A stretch of DNA of 14,867 nucleotides from an uncultured Solobacterium sp. (GTDB taxonomy: Bacteria; Bacillota_I; Bacilli_A; Erysipelotrichales; Erysipelotrichaceae). The position numbers and the translations under genes are program-made. Positions 7,263-14,620 of this stretch are shown in pieces. Under the pieces are notes generated by a model. That model did no database searches. It was given only the letters and a program-made list of their open reading frames with translations, and was not told the origin of the DNA. The stretch spans positions 1 to 14,867 of the forward strand of contig CAJJTI010000036.1 of NCBI GenBank assembly GCA_905194705.1, read 5' to 3'. Each line of letters starts with the position of its first letter. Positions within the stretch are counted from its first letter, which is position 1.

Positions 7263-8058
7263 CTAAGATGTTGAATGCGGATAATAAAACTGCAACAACA
7301 ATTGAAACTAGAACAAGCTTACCAGTAGACCAACCTTTTCTGTTTAGCATATAGTACATAACAAGCATTGTCATAACATTTGCAAAGTGAGGAATAATTG
7401 CATCTACTAAGTCATTTAAGTTTTGTGTTAATTCTCCAACTGTCCAAGAAACACCAAATTTAACATTAATAATTGAAGCAGTTAATGCACCAATAACAGA
7501 TAAACCAACGATAGAAGCAGCGGCTGTTAAGTGAGCTAGAGAACTAGATCTAGATGTGATAAATTCAACACCTTTTTCATAAGCAACATAGAATCCGAAA
7601 TAGAAAGCAAACCATAGAACTAATTGAACAGCTTCAGCAATAACCCAACCAACTATGCTTCCTTGTTGAGCCATGTAAGCTGCAATAGCACCCATAACTG
7701 TAGGTAAAATAACCCAGATAATTGAGTCACCAAGTCCCGCTAAAGGTCCCATTAAAGCAGTTCTTAAGTCGATAGCTGTTTCTGTACATTCTGGTTCTTT
7801 TGTTTCTTCAATAGCTAAGCAAGCACCTAGAATGATATTACCCATCCAAGGGTGTGTGTTATAGAAACGGAAGTGTTGTCTATATTTAGCAGATAATACT
7901 TCTTTATCATTATCATAGATTTTAGCCATTGCTGGGTGAATTGCCCAAACCCAACCACCAGATTGCATTGTTTCGTAGTTGAATGGAGACTGTCTAGCCC
8001 AAACGTATCTATTTAAGACTTTGCTTAAGTCTTTCTTTGTTAAAATTCTCTCACTCAT
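7258..8058 (-). CDS. PTS mannose/fructose/sorbose-family IID component
   Basis: This membrane subunit forms the sugar channel together with IIC. The 266 residues begin MSERILTKKDLSKVLNRY, the standard opening of IID proteins, so ATG 8058 is preferred to a longer in-frame ATG at 8115 that lies deep inside IIC. Family features are the N-terminal NYETMQSGGWVWAIHPAM segment, the HPWMGNIILGACLAIEE region and the LMGPLAGLGDSIIWVILPTV motif, then hydrophobic helices to the C-terminus. The start overlaps the IIC stop by 8 bases (ATGAGTGA), which implies translational coupling. The substrate cannot be read from sequence. Confidence 0.92.
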   Translation of the reverse strand: MSERILTKKDLSKVLNRYVWARQSPFNYETMQSGGWVWAIHPAMAKIYDNDKEVLSAKYRQHFRFYNTHPWMGNIILGACLAIEETKEPECTETAIDLRTALMGPLAGLGDSIIWVILPTVMGAIAAYMAQQGSIVGWVIAEAVQLVLWFAFYFGFYVAYEKGVEFITSRSSSLAHLTAAASIVGLSVIGALTASIINVKFGVSWTVGELTQNLNDLVDAIIPHFANVMTMLVMYYMLNRKGWSTGKLVLVSIVVAVLLSAFNILA

Positions 8059-8851
8059 CGTAGTTACCACTAGCAATATCTTCAGCAGTTGGTGCTGTAC
8101 TTGCAACTGCAACATTGCTTCCTCTCTCTAATGCTTTGTACTCATTTACAGCAAATACTAATGTGATAGCAGCTACTGCTAACATTGGTAGATTTAAATA
8201 TGATGCTAATACGAATCCTAGAACTACATAGATACCATATTCTTTCATATTCATATATTTTAGTAATGTAGCAAAACCTACAGCTGGAAGTAATCCACCA
8301 ACTGTTGTCATACCTTTATTTAACCAAGCTGGCATGCTGGCAATTAAGTTTGTGATGAAATCAACACCAACTGTCATAACTAGTACTACTGGTAATGTAT
8401 AAACTAATGCTTCTAAGCATAGATGACCAAATACCCAGAATCCCATCTGATCAAATTTGCCTTCATCACTGGCAGCAATTTCTCTATGAACGAAGAATGA
8501 ACCAAATGTCTTTGTTAATACGTCTAGTTCTGTACCTAAAGCAGCAACTGGAACACCAATTGTTAAAGCAGCTTCTACACCGTTACCTGTAGTAACTGCG
8601 AAAATTGTTCCAATAACTGTACCCATGAAGTAATCTGGAACACTTGAACCTCCAAATCCCCCAATACCTAAGCTCATCAGTGTCATTGTGGCACCTACAT
8701 TTAAGCCTGTTGTTGCATCGCCCATAATAATTCCGACAATCCAACCTGTTAAAACGTTTGCTGCGTACGAGAATAGCTGTGCACCTTTGCCGATAAACTT
8801 AAAGGCAAACACAAACACAGTAATCAATACGACTTGTAGTGGTGTAACCAT
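8051..8851 (-). CDS. PTS mannose/fructose/sorbose-family IIC component
   Basis: This integral membrane subunit binds and translocates the sugar. The 266 residues are mostly hydrophobic, with the conserved opening QVVLITVFVF and the GATMTLMSLGIGGFGGSSVPD loop, and family-typical VPVAALGTELDVL. The C-terminal tail (about 245-266) is soluble and rich in A, S, T, D and E. A GAAAGGGG ribosome-binding site precedes ATG 8851. It lies 34 bases after IIB and overlaps IID by 8 bases. Confidence 0.93.
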   Translation of the reverse strand: MVTPLQVVLITVFVFAFKFIGKGAQLFSYAANVLTGWIVGIIMGDATTGLNVGATMTLMSLGIGGFGGSSVPDYFMGTVIGTIFAVTTGNGVEAALTIGVPVAALGTELDVLTKTFGSFFVHREIAASDEGKFDQMGFWVFGHLCLEALVYTLPVVLVMTVGVDFITNLIASMPAWLNKGMTTVGGLLPAVGFATLLKYMNMKEYGIYVVLGFVLASYLNLPMLAVAAITLVFAVNEYKALERGSNVAVASTAPTAEDIASGNYDE

Positions 8852-8885
8852 ATAATCCCCTTTCTTTTTTTAAATAATTACATCC

Positions 8886-9380
8886 TTAGTCAAGAGATGG
8901 TTCTTTCATCTGATCATCTGTACGGAATTGACAAGTAATTTTAATACCTGCATCTCTCATTTCACGTAACATAACTAATTCTTCATCAGATACACGAACT
9001 GTTTTATCCAAAGATGTTGTTTTACCAACATTTTGGGTTACATTTCCTAGATTAACTCTAGCAAACTTGACTCCACCTTTATATAAATCATAGATATCTT
9101 TAATATATCTACCTACAAGGAATACTCTTTGATTTGTATAGTTACCATTTAAAATATTGGCAATTGCTTTTTCTGGTGCAAGTACAGATAGATTTACACC
9201 AGCAGGTGTTCCAAGCTTTAATGCATTTCTTGTCATATCACTTTCAGAAGCACGCTTGTTTACCACCATTGCTCTAGTTGCTTTCGCAGCTGGAATCCAG
9301 CTTGTTGCAACAATACCATGAACCATACGGTCATCTACACGGACATCAAGTATTCCGCTTGGTTGCTTAAATTCATCCAT
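8886..9380 (-). CDS. PTS mannose/fructose/sorbose-family IIB component
   Basis: This cytoplasmic phosphotransfer subunit takes phosphate from IIA on a histidine and passes it to the incoming sugar. In 164 residues the conserved VDDRMVHGIVATSW places the phosphorylated histidine at H21. The length is usual for a stand-alone IIB. AAAGGAG lies before ATG 9380. The ten residues ahead of the LDVRVDDR core are a little longer than in many family members. No IIA gene or IIA domain occurs in the window, so phosphate must come from a IIA encoded elsewhere. The 5' end of the gene overlaps, in another frame, the tail of the truncated ORF upstream. Confidence 0.92.
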   Translation of the reverse strand: MDEFKQPSGILDVRVDDRMVHGIVATSWIPAAKATRAMVVNKRASESDMTRNALKLGTPAGVNLSVLAPEKAIANILNGNYTNQRVFLVGRYIKDIYDLYKGGVKFARVNLGNVTQNVGKTTSLDKTVRVSDEELVMLREMRDAGIKITCQFRTDDQMKEPSLD

Positions 9381-9508
9381 AATAAATCTCCTTTTTTTAA
9401 CCTTTTAAATGGTATTAAATCCTTTTTATTAAAACGATCTTGTATATAATCCCATTGTGTACAATAAGTACCTAAACGATTATGAACTTCATTAAAATCA
9501 TACTTCAT
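9335..9508 (-). pseudogene. N-terminal remnant of a MalY/PatB-type PLP-dependent C-S lyase/aminotransferase
   Basis: This 57-codon frame runs from ATG 9508 to TAG 9337-9335. GGAGG (9521-9517) stands 8 bases before the ATG, a perfect start site. Residues 1-34 carry the family pattern at the very N-terminus: MKYDF, then R-LGT (11-14), WD (19-20), F26, then KDLIP (29-33), where complete proteins continue with a WVADMDF motif. Here that motif is absent. From about residue 35 (near 9406) the frame runs through the IIB ribosome-binding site and the first 15 IIB codons in another frame. The lysine and PLP domains are therefore lost and no enzyme can result. It may survive as a translated leader feeding ribosomes to IIB. 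An internal deletion that joined the gene start to the IIB leader explains it best. Confidence 0.75.
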
Positions 9509-9521
9509 TTATTTTTCCTCC

Positions 9522-9815
9522 AAAATTGACTTCTATAACCCAAAAATGGCTATTAATTCATGCTGTCAGCCGCATATGTTCAACAAAATTCCATAAACTT
9601 ATTCCCTATTTACGACCATGGTTTCATACTTTCTCATATCAATTTAATATTTGTTATTATTAAACTACAAAAAATGAAACAAAAGGATTAGTTTAATTTC
9701 AGTATTTTTTAGAATTGAATGCTTAATATGGCTTTTTTGTTTTTATTGTGACACAATATCATCAATAACAATATGTGTTTGATGATTTTATTTCACATAT
9801 TAAAAAGGGGCTTAT
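9522..9815. other. Divergent intergenic region between the PTS unit and the lipoprotein gene
   Basis: It holds the start regions of two divergent units and no gene of its own that I can support. The minus-strand side should carry the PTS promoter, but I find no convincing -35/-10 pair, catabolite-response palindrome or sigma-54 (-24/-12) element. The plus-strand side has the palindromes at 9745-9793, described separately. Confidence 0.5.
9745..9793 (+). promoter_or_regulatory. Palindrome and adjoining hairpin upstream of the lipoprotein gene
   Basis: ATTGTGACACAAT (9745-9757) is a perfect 13-base palindrome about its central A, a good operator candidate. Directly after it ATCATCAA (9758-9765) pairs with TTGATGAT (9779-9786), followed by TTTATTT. 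The hairpin could be an attenuator or a weak terminator and ends 23 bases before the ATG. The binding protein is unknown. Confidence 0.4.
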
Positions 9816-11783
9816 ATGAAAAAGTTGTTTTCTCTATTTTTGTGTAATTTAATTCTCATTTCATCTGCCGGTTGCTCAACCAATCAAAATGATACTACGA
9901 GTCGTTTACAAGCAACTGCTATTACTACACCTAGTAGTGATACAACTATTTTAAAAATTGAACACAATAATTCTATTGATCAAAGTGAAACTAATACAGA
10001 TAAAAATGAATCCAGTCCATTTCCAACACTAGAACCTTTAATAGCGTCTCCTTATCCTACTCATGAAGAAAATATCAACGAAGCAACTAACGCTCAAAGT
10101 AACAATACTGATACCATGACTAAAACTCAAAAAAACTCTATTGCAATGTTAAATTATCTAACATCATTTGTGCAAGAAATATATAATTCAAAAAACAGTA
10201 GAGTCTATTTGGAACAAGCATATAAAACACTAGAAAACAATACACATCCTAATGCAATTGATAGAACAACTCTATCTGAAATTAATTCAATATTAGATAT
10301 TCTTGAAAATTATAGAATGATTTCTATTAAGCGAGAAAGACTCGCTTATATCTATGAACAAAATAAAGCAAAAGCACTTAGACAAGCAATTCCAAATCCA
10401 CTTTCTTTAATTGCTGTAGTTCAATCAGGAAATCTCGTAAAACTTGCTACATCTGTTTTATATATGGCTGTAGATTCTTACACTAGCTATTCTTCATATA
10501 CTGATGAACTTGATCTACAGTATCTTCAAGATGGTTGGGCATTAGATGATGAAGAAGCAGAAGCTGTACATAATAGCAGAAAGTCAGCTTTTACATATAT
10601 GGTAAAAATGGTAAATGATTATGATTTACCTGGCGATTACGCTTTAAGCATGGATATGATTGATGAATATGTCAAATGGAAAAACTCTGATAACAACTTT
10701 CAGAAACTACAATTTTTAGAATCTAACATGAATACTTATAAAGAGTACGGTGATTATTGGCTAACATTAGCTAAAAGTTATTATGAAGACGAGAATTATC
10801 AAGGATGCTATGATGCCGTTCAAACTTACTTAAATTTTGATGTGACTGTATTTAGAAAAGACTACAATCTAGCTAATGTTTTACCTCTTGCAATTATTTC
10901 AGCAGAAAAATTATTAGACAAAGATAGTTATCTAGAAATCGCAGATAATTTTGCAACAATGATAATAGACAATTGTTCTCATGACGATTGGTCTCTTCGT
11001 TATTTTGCTTCTGAAGTATATATTGGTTTATATTCTATTTCAAATGATAATATCTATCTCGAAAAATCATATAATATTACCAAAAATAGCATTAACTACC
11101 TTATTGAAGAACAACAAAAACTTAATACTACTTATTTAAATAATGTAAAGACAGAAAAAATACCATCTAATGCAACAAAAGATGAGAAAAAAGATATAAA
11201 AAATTATAACAAGATGCTTAAAGAGCAAAGAAAGAAAGAACTTCCACCTGTATATCAACCTCTTTACTTAAATTGCGAAGTATTATTATTTTTGGCAGAT
11301 AAGTTAAATATCTCCTCTTCTGAAAGACAACGAATTGATAAGATGTTGCGTAACAATGGAGATGATTCTATTTTCCTTACTAAACCTCTTGATGATAAAT
11401 GTTGGTTTTCTAAAAAAATATTTTCAAACTCATCTGAACTTGAAGTTAATTTTGATCAATCAAAATTAACAATACCTGCTTCTTATACCTCTGAATCTAC
11501 TATAATCACATCTGAGATAATATCTGCTAATGGTAATAAACAGATTATAAAAGACTGGATCATTGATAAAGTTGATCGAAAAAATGACGACTTTAAATCT
11601 TTTACAACGATATTCTCAAGCAAATCATCAAAAGAATATAAGTATAAAGAAGGAGATATTATTAACATAATTATCACACCATATGTTGAAAGCAATTTAG
11701 ATAATCTCACTTTCAGTTTTAAAGCAGAACAAAAAAAGAGCTTTATCTTTTCAGATATTATATTTAAAAGGAACGAAAAATGA
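9816..11783 (+). CDS. Large lipoprotein with TPR-like helical repeats (unknown function)
   Basis: I do not recognise this 655-residue protein. It opens with a lipoprotein signal peptide, K2-K3 then a hydrophobic core ending SSAGC with the lipidated cysteine at C20. It is thus expected on the outer face of the membrane. Residues 21-105 are a low-complexity linker rich in N, T, S, E and P, as used to span the wall. A helical part follows (about 105-500), in which YGDYWLTLAKSYYEDENY and neighbours look like tetratricopeptide helices. The last ~120 residues (540-650) appear beta-rich with motifs such as KYKEGDIINIIITPYV. AAAGGGG stands 5 bases before the ATG. The gene overlaps the next by 4 bases (ATGA), so the two are co-translated. 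A scaffold for the secreted partner is a reasonable guess. Confidence 0.75.
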   Translation: MKKLFSLFLCNLILISSAGCSTNQNDTTSRLQATAITTPSSDTTILKIEHNNSIDQSETNTDKNESSPFPTLEPLIASPYPTHEENINEATNAQSNNTDTMTKTQKNSIAMLNYLTSFVQEIYNSKNSRVYLEQAYKTLENNTHPNAIDRTTLSEINSILDILENYRMISIKRERLAYIYEQNKAKALRQAIPNPLSLIAVVQSGNLVKLATSVLYMAVDSYTSYSSYTDELDLQYLQDGWALDDEEAEAVHNSRKSAFTYMVKMVNDYDLPGDYALSMDMIDEYVKWKNSDNNFQKLQFLESNMNTYKEYGDYWLTLAKSYYEDENYQGCYDAVQTYLNFDVTVFRKDYNLANVLPLAIISAEKLLDKDSYLEIADNFATMIIDNCSHDDWSLRYFASEVYIGLYSISNDNIYLEKSYNITKNSINYLIEEQQKLNTTYLNNVKTEKIPSNATKDEKKDIKNYNKMLKEQRKKELPPVYQPLYLNCEVLLFLADKLNISSSERQRIDKMLRNNGDDSIFLTKPLDDKCWFSKKIFSNSSELEVNFDQSKLTIPASYTSESTIITSEIISANGNKQIIKDWIIDKVDRKNDDFKSFTTIFSSKSSKEYKYKEGDIINIIITPYVESNLDNLTFSFKAEQKKSFIFSDIIFKRNEK

Positions 11784-12673
11784 AAAGAATCATAATTGTC
11801 ATTTCAGCAATTATCTTTGCATTAATATGCATAGTGCAACCTGCTAATGCATACGAATCAGAAGACCATAATAAGTTAATGTCAGAAATATTATTCGGAA
11901 AAGATAACTATAAAGATACCATTAAAAGTATGCAACCTAACAATTATAAAAACATTGTTATGTTAGAAAATGCTTCTTATTTGTGTATTGATCAGTTTAA
12001 CGATAATGGTCAAGATAAATTAGATAATTTGCGTGAAAATCATGTTCATAATATCCCTAAAAATATTAGCACCATTAATTTTGCTGGAGGATCAGCTCAT
12101 CGAAAATACACGCATATGGGCTGGAATTTCGATTATAAATCTGTTTTAGGTAAGGACGAAGCTAATTTTGAGGCAAGAAAAAATATCTTATTGCAGACTG
12201 TAAATAAAGTTTTCAAATTCAATTTTTTTGCTGGAACGTGGTTTGGGATAAATTTTGGTTATTCCGAACAATGTGTTGCAATGAGTGAACTTATTTACTA
12301 CATTCATATTTTGGGTGATTGCCTTGCGAGAAATAGTTTTGAATATTCTACCAATTCTATTGAATTAGCCAAAGAACATCCAAGTGATGATAATAGCGAT
12401 TTATTTTATGAACTCGATTCGATTTTTAAAGTATTGTTTTCTTCTCAATCTAATACTCGAGTATATCAAGGATTTATACATGATTTAACTGAACTTGCAG
12501 AAGAAACAAGAATTCTTGTCGGAAGTACTGGAGGAATAAATTCTGACGAAAAATTTAAAGAATATCAGAATTATTGCGAAAACTTAAAAACTTTATTAGT
12601 TGAAAATATACCTAAATTACTTAAAAATGAATCTTTTTTCTCGGAAATATTCAATCAAGAAGAGTCGCAATAA
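11780..12673 (+). CDS. Secreted His/Asp-rich protein, possibly a distant zinc-dependent phospholipase C relative
   Basis: The 297 residues begin with a clear signal peptide (K2-R3, hydrophobic 4-19, cleavage after ANA at 22-24), leaving about 273 residues outside the cell. Potential metal ligands in order are H30, D71, H88/H90, H107 and H112 (in HRKYTHMGWNFDY), then H176 and D180 in YYIHILGD. An HxxxD pair preceded by an earlier histidine pair is the arrangement of zinc-dependent phospholipase C and S1/P1-like enzymes. However, the histidine usually found six residues after that aspartate is absent, and the tryptophan at the mature N-terminus is replaced by Y25. Enzyme activity is therefore only a possibility. 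It ends in a terminator and is coupled to the lipoprotein gene upstream, which suggests a shared job at the cell surface. Confidence 0.6.
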   Translation: MKRIIIVISAIIFALICIVQPANAYESEDHNKLMSEILFGKDNYKDTIKSMQPNNYKNIVMLENASYLCIDQFNDNGQDKLDNLRENHVHNIPKNISTINFAGGSAHRKYTHMGWNFDYKSVLGKDEANFEARKNILLQTVNKVFKFNFFAGTWFGINFGYSEQCVAMSELIYYIHILGDCLARNSFEYSTNSIELAKEHPSDDNSDLFYELDSIFKVLFSSQSNTRVYQGFIHDLTELAEETRILVGSTGGINSDEKFKEYQNYCENLKTLLVENIPKLLKNESFFSEIFNQEESQ

Positions 12674-12686
12674 CTCTTCTTTTTTT
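12659..12686 (+). terminator. Terminator at the convergence point
   Basis: GAAGAGT (12659-12665) pairs with ACTCTTC (12673-12679), followed by seven T (12680-12686). It overlaps the stop codon of the secreted-protein gene. The stem could also act for the converging minus-strand transcript, but no T run follows it in that direction. Confidence 0.8.
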
Positions 12687-12699
12687 AAATCAATATATA

Positions 12700-13770
12700 T
12701 TATCCTCTTTCTAAGGTGGTTTGTAGTTCAACGATTAATTCTTCTGGCAACTTATTTTTCATACTTTCAGTTATTTTACCAACTATTTCATGGCTAAAAT
12801 TTTTTTGATAATTATTGTATTGCTCTTCACTATCAAAATTACTAATTATCTTCAGCTGATCTGCAATCACAAGTCTTTCTTCATTAATTTTTTCAAGATA
12901 AGCAAAGGCAATTTCTTGTGAATCTCTAGAATTTAGCTCTTGTGTTTCATCAAAAAAACAATGTTCTTGAATACCCGCAAAAAAATCTTTATCAACAAAA
13001 TCATCAAGTACTTTAATATATGTTTCTCTATTTGTATGAGTTTTCATATACTTAAAATAATGAGCTTTATCAAATTTGCACATTGATAAAGCGTAAATTG
13101 GCAATAAAATCGATAAAGCATTTAGATATATTTTTCTATGTCCTATATCTTTAACAAAACACTCTCTAAGTGTTTCTATTGTCAATGACAATTTATTAAC
13201 TAAATTATAATAATCATCTACAGAAACATTTTCATTTAACGATTCCTTATTTTGAATATTTGCATATTCATTTATCAAAGCTTTAACTTCCTGCTGATCC
13301 AACAATTCTTGATGATTCACAATATCTTTAACACTTTTACTAATATCTCCCAATTCTTTTGTCATCTGATCCATTTTCTCACTTATGATTGCGAATCCAG
13401 CAACCGTTGCACATAAGTCTAAACTGCTAATCATTAAATCTGCCCAATTTAACATTTTTGAATTTCTTTTGAGAATCAAGTCGGCCTTTTCTGATAATTC
13501 CTCGATGCAACACCCAAATTTATCAATATTTTTATCAAGTACACTTATTTTATTAATCATTAGATTTGTTGACTTTTCAGCTTTATGTTCATTTCTAAAA
13601 ACCATATTAGCTGCATCTTCAAGACTATTTTTTATTTCCTCATTGTTCATAAAATTAACCTTAATAAACTCTTTGAATCTTTTCTTTGAATTTCTAAAAC
13701 ATATCTCAATTATTTTTTGCTTATCAATATCTTTAGCATATTTCTCATCTATATCTAATACAATTTTCAT
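12700..13770 (-). CDS. Unknown helical protein with a central hydrophobic helix flanked by coiled coil
   Basis: I do not recognise this 356-residue protein. ATG 13770 is chosen because it follows the upstream stop (13774-13772) after one base; the longer in-frame ATG at 13806 would bury 12 codons inside the upstream gene. There is no signal peptide. Predicted layout: charged helices 1-100; a hydrophobic helix at about 110-130 (LMISSLDLCATVAGFAII); a heptad-like helix at 131-165 (MDQMTKELGDISKSVKDI); a helical C-terminal half with a second hydrophobic stretch at about 214-230 (YLNALSILLPIYALSM). A glycine-containing apolar helix followed by a long amphipathic coiled coil is seen in alpha-helical pore-forming and other membrane-inserting proteins, but here it is only a resemblance. 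It is the second gene of a two-gene operon. Confidence 0.7.
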   Translation of the reverse strand: MKIVLDIDEKYAKDIDKQKIIEICFRNSKKRFKEFIKVNFMNNEEIKNSLEDAANMVFRNEHKAEKSTNLMINKISVLDKNIDKFGCCIEELSEKADLILKRNSKMLNWADLMISSLDLCATVAGFAIISEKMDQMTKELGDISKSVKDIVNHQELLDQQEVKALINEYANIQNKESLNENVSVDDYYNLVNKLSLTIETLRECFVKDIGHRKIYLNALSILLPIYALSMCKFDKAHYFKYMKTHTNRETYIKVLDDFVDKDFFAGIQEHCFFDETQELNSRDSQEIAFAYLEKINEERLVIADQLKIISNFDSEEQYNNYQKNFSHEIVGKITESMKNKLPEELIVELQTTLERG

Positions 13771-13771
13771 A

Positions 13772-14533
13772 TCATTCAACTCTTCCAGTTTCAAAATCAA
13801 TAACACGTTGATACATAATACATAACAGTATTAACACAGCTATTCTTTTAGTAAATATATCGCTTTCTTTTTCAAATTCTATTACGTCATGTATAGGTTC
13901 TTTTACATCCTCTTTTTTATTATTCATTTTTCGAGAAATATTATTTTTAATTTCTAATCTTTTTTCGTTTGCATTATCAGCAATATTTTTAAATTGATTA
14001 GAGAATAATCCATCAACTTTTTTTAATAATGCTTTCTTATCAGTACTTGCTTCTGGTTTGTCTCCAATAAATCTTTCTTTTATTCTATCAAATTCTGCTT
14101 CATTTGCTAAGAAATACACTTCATTTACAGGGCAACCATATTTCACTAATGCATCATAGAAACAAACAAAGATTTTGGTTTCATCTTCTAGCAATTGTAA
14201 TAATGCATCTTCTTTTACAGCATAAACAGTATCTTTCAGTCTTAGATTTTTGACATAATATTTTTCTGCAACCGAACCATTTTTTGTTCTATTCTGCATT
14301 AAAGAAGATAATGTTTCAACGTATATCACTGGCAAATCATTATCCTTATATTTTGTATTTTTTTCTTCAAAACACTTAAAATATTCACCCAGTTTTTCTA
14401 AATATGTTTCTTTAGCAGCAGCATCTACATTTGCAAAATAGAATGTTATGTATGGGCTTGTTTTTTTCTTTAAATCTAAAAAAGATTCATCACTTAGTTC
14501 ATATATAATTTTTTTAAAATCAATAAGAGCCAT
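13772..14533 (-). CDS. Unknown cytoplasmic protein, first gene of the minus-strand pair
   Basis: I recognise no domain in these 253 residues. GAAAGGAA (14548-14541) lies 7 bases before ATG 14533 and fixes the start; the in-frame ATG at 14560 has no site and lies before that sequence. The N-terminal ~165 residues look like a mixed alpha/beta globular domain with strands such as PYITFYFANVD, LPVIYVETL and KIFVCFYDALV. A lysine-rich, probably extended or helical stretch follows (170-225, with KRLEIKNNISRKMNNKK), then a short hydrophobic helix near the end (RIAVLILLCIMYQR). It is translated one base ahead of the coiled-coil protein, so the pair are probable partners. There are no catalytic motifs of nucleases, kinases or NTPases that I can see. 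Confidence 0.68.
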   Translation of the reverse strand: MALIDFKKIIYELSDESFLDLKKKTSPYITFYFANVDAAAKETYLEKLGEYFKCFEEKNTKYKDNDLPVIYVETLSSLMQNRTKNGSVAEKYYVKNLRLKDTVYAVKEDALLQLLEDETKIFVCFYDALVKYGCPVNEVYFLANEAEFDRIKERFIGDKPEASTDKKALLKKVDGLFSNQFKNIADNANEKRLEIKNNISRKMNNKKEDVKEPIHDVIEFEKESDIFTKRIAVLILLCIMYQRVIDFETGRVE

Positions 14534-14591
14534 CGTATAATTCCTTTCAATGCATAACAAATATCATGTTAATCTTTTTCTATACTTTATA

Positions 14592-14620
14592 ATTACAATA
14601 TATTCCATTATATTAATCAA
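14592..14620 (-). promoter_or_regulatory. Promoter of the minus-strand pair
   Basis: On the minus strand TTGATT (14620-14615) is a -35 with four matches to TTGACA, followed by a 17-base spacer and TGTAAT (14597-14592), one mismatch from TATAAT. Transcription would start near 14585, leaving a leader of about 50 bases that contains the ribosome-binding site. Confidence 0.6.

Noticed and set aside
8059..8115. Longer IID protein starting at 8115
   Set aside because: The extra residues are unlike any IID N-terminus and are the IIC tail read in another frame; MSERILTKKDL at 8058 is the standard opening.
9522..9815. Catabolite-response element or sigma-54 promoter for the PTS operon
   Set aside because: I searched by eye for TGNAANCGNNNNCA-like palindromes and GG-N10-GC elements on the minus strand and found none convincing.
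13771..13806. Longer start of the coiled-coil protein at 13806
   Set aside because: It lies inside the upstream gene without a ribosome-binding site; ATG 13770 follows the upstream stop by one base.
13385..13825. A + strand protein-coding gene
   Set aside because: It is a hydrophobic, low-complexity frame opposite the coiled-coil gene with no ribosome-binding site; opposite-strand open frames are expected in such AT-rich DNA.
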